DNA of 15,355 nucleotides from CAZOHN01 sp964579325 (GTDB lineage Bacteria > Pseudomonadota > Alphaproteobacteria > Rhodobacterales > Rhodobacteraceae): assembly GCA_964579325.1 (NCBI GenBank), contig CAZOHN010000072.1, positions 1-15,355 of the forward strand, in the 5' to 3' direction. Within the stretch, counting starts at the first letter, position 1, and each line of letters begins with the position of its first letter. Shown piece by piece: positions 14,940 to 15,355 of the stretch. A model generated the notes under the pieces. The model saw only the letters and a program-made list of their open reading frames with translations, did not search any database and had not been told where the DNA came from. The position numbers and the translations under genes were made by a program.

Positions 14940-14964
14940 GTGCCCGCAAAATCAAGGGTGCGCC

Positions 14965-15355
14965 ATGTCCGAGAGACACTATGTCGTCGACCAGATGATC
15001 TCGGCCAAGTCGATCGCCGCCCGCGTGGAGGCGCTTGCGCGCGAAATTACCCAGGCCTTCTCTGGCACCGAGAAGCTGATCGTGGTGGGGCTGCTGCGCG
15101 GATCGTTCGTGTTCATCGCAGACCTCGTGCGCGAGATCGACCTGCCGCTCGAGGTGGATTTCCTCGAAGCGTCCTCCTACGGCAACGCGATGGAAAGCTC
15201 TCGCGAGGTGCGCATCCTCAAGGACCTGCGCGGCGAGATCGCGGGGCGCGACGTGCTGGTGGTCGAGGATATCGTGGATACCGGCTTCACGCTGCACCAT
15301 GTGGTGAACCTGCTGCGCTCGCGCGAGCCCAAGCGGCTCGAGACCATCGCGCTAC
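14965..15355 (+). CDS. hpt: hypoxanthine phosphoribosyltransferase, N-terminal part (cut by right window edge)
   Basis: Hpt salvages hypoxanthine (and often guanine) by transferring phosphoribose from PRPP. The 130 codons present begin MSERHYVVDQMISAKSIAAR. They contain the conserved LLRGSFVFIADLVREIDLP (43-61), the flexible-loop region DFLEASSYGN (65-74) and the PRPP-binding signature VLVVEDIVDTGFTL (97-110), which includes the acidic pair E101/D102. The reading frame is open to the window edge; roughly the last quarter of a typical 180-residue protein is missing. The ATG at 14965 has AAGGG at a normal distance and gives the usual family N-terminus. The gene diverges from the START-domain gene. 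Confidence 0.95.
   Translation, partial: MSERHYVVDQMISAKSIAARVEALAREITQAFSGTEKLIVVGLLRGSFVFIADLVREIDLPLEVDFLEASSYGNAMESSREVRILKDLRGEIAGRDVLVVEDIVDTGFTLHHVVNLLRSREPKRLETIAL

Overview
The window is GC-rich, gene-dense chromosomal DNA from an alphaproteobacterium, most likely of the Rhodobacterales/Rhodobacteraceae. The evidence is the gene order dusB(nifR3)-ntrB-ntrC-ntrY-ntrX-trkA-trkH-hfq-hflX, a fused ispDF gene, and an NtrC that lacks the sigma-54 contact loop, as known for Rhodobacter. I saw no mobile element, CRISPR array, rRNA or tRNA. No gap between genes reaches 300 bp; the largest is the 168 bp between dusB and ispDF.

Minus strand, 11068 down to 1: one long co-oriented block. It starts with dusB (tRNA dihydrouridine synthase) and continues with the nitrogen two-component pairs NtrB/NtrC and NtrY/NtrX. 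TrkA/TrkH (potassium uptake), Hfq (RNA chaperone) and the N-terminal part of HflX (ribosome-associated GTPase, cut by the window edge) follow. Spacing is tight: dusB/ntrB overlap as ATGA, ntrB/ntrC are 1 bp apart, trkA/trkH 3 bp apart, and hfq/hflX apparently overlap. The clear breaks are ntrC-ntrY (98 bp, with an inverted repeat), ntrX-trkA (65 bp) and trkH-hfq (134 bp, with a possible hfq promoter). Several starts are non-ATG: TTG for dusB, GTG for ntrY, and for hflX no ATG, GTG or TTG at all near the expected N-terminus.

Plus strand, 11237 to 13334: a compact, translationally coupled set, ispDF (isoprenoid precursor synthesis), pgpA (phosphatidylglycerophosphate phosphatase) and a stand-alone CinA C-terminal domain (PncC, NMN amidase). 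They are joined by ATGA and GTGA overlaps. The likely ispDF promoter lies so close to the ATG that the transcript may be leaderless.

Right end: a secreted PHB-depolymerase/LpqC-type esterase on the minus strand converges on and overlaps pncC by 10 bp. Next is a COQ10/RatA-type START-domain protein (minus strand), then a divergent hypoxanthine phosphoribosyltransferase gene cut by the right edge.

Overall this is a housekeeping and nitrogen-regulation locus rather than an accessory island. I found no convincing undescribed system. The points most worth a second look are the loss or erosion of the GAFTGA loop in both NtrC and NtrX, the apparent CTG start of hflX inside the hfq stop, the possible leaderless ispDF mRNA, and the esterase placed among housekeeping genes.
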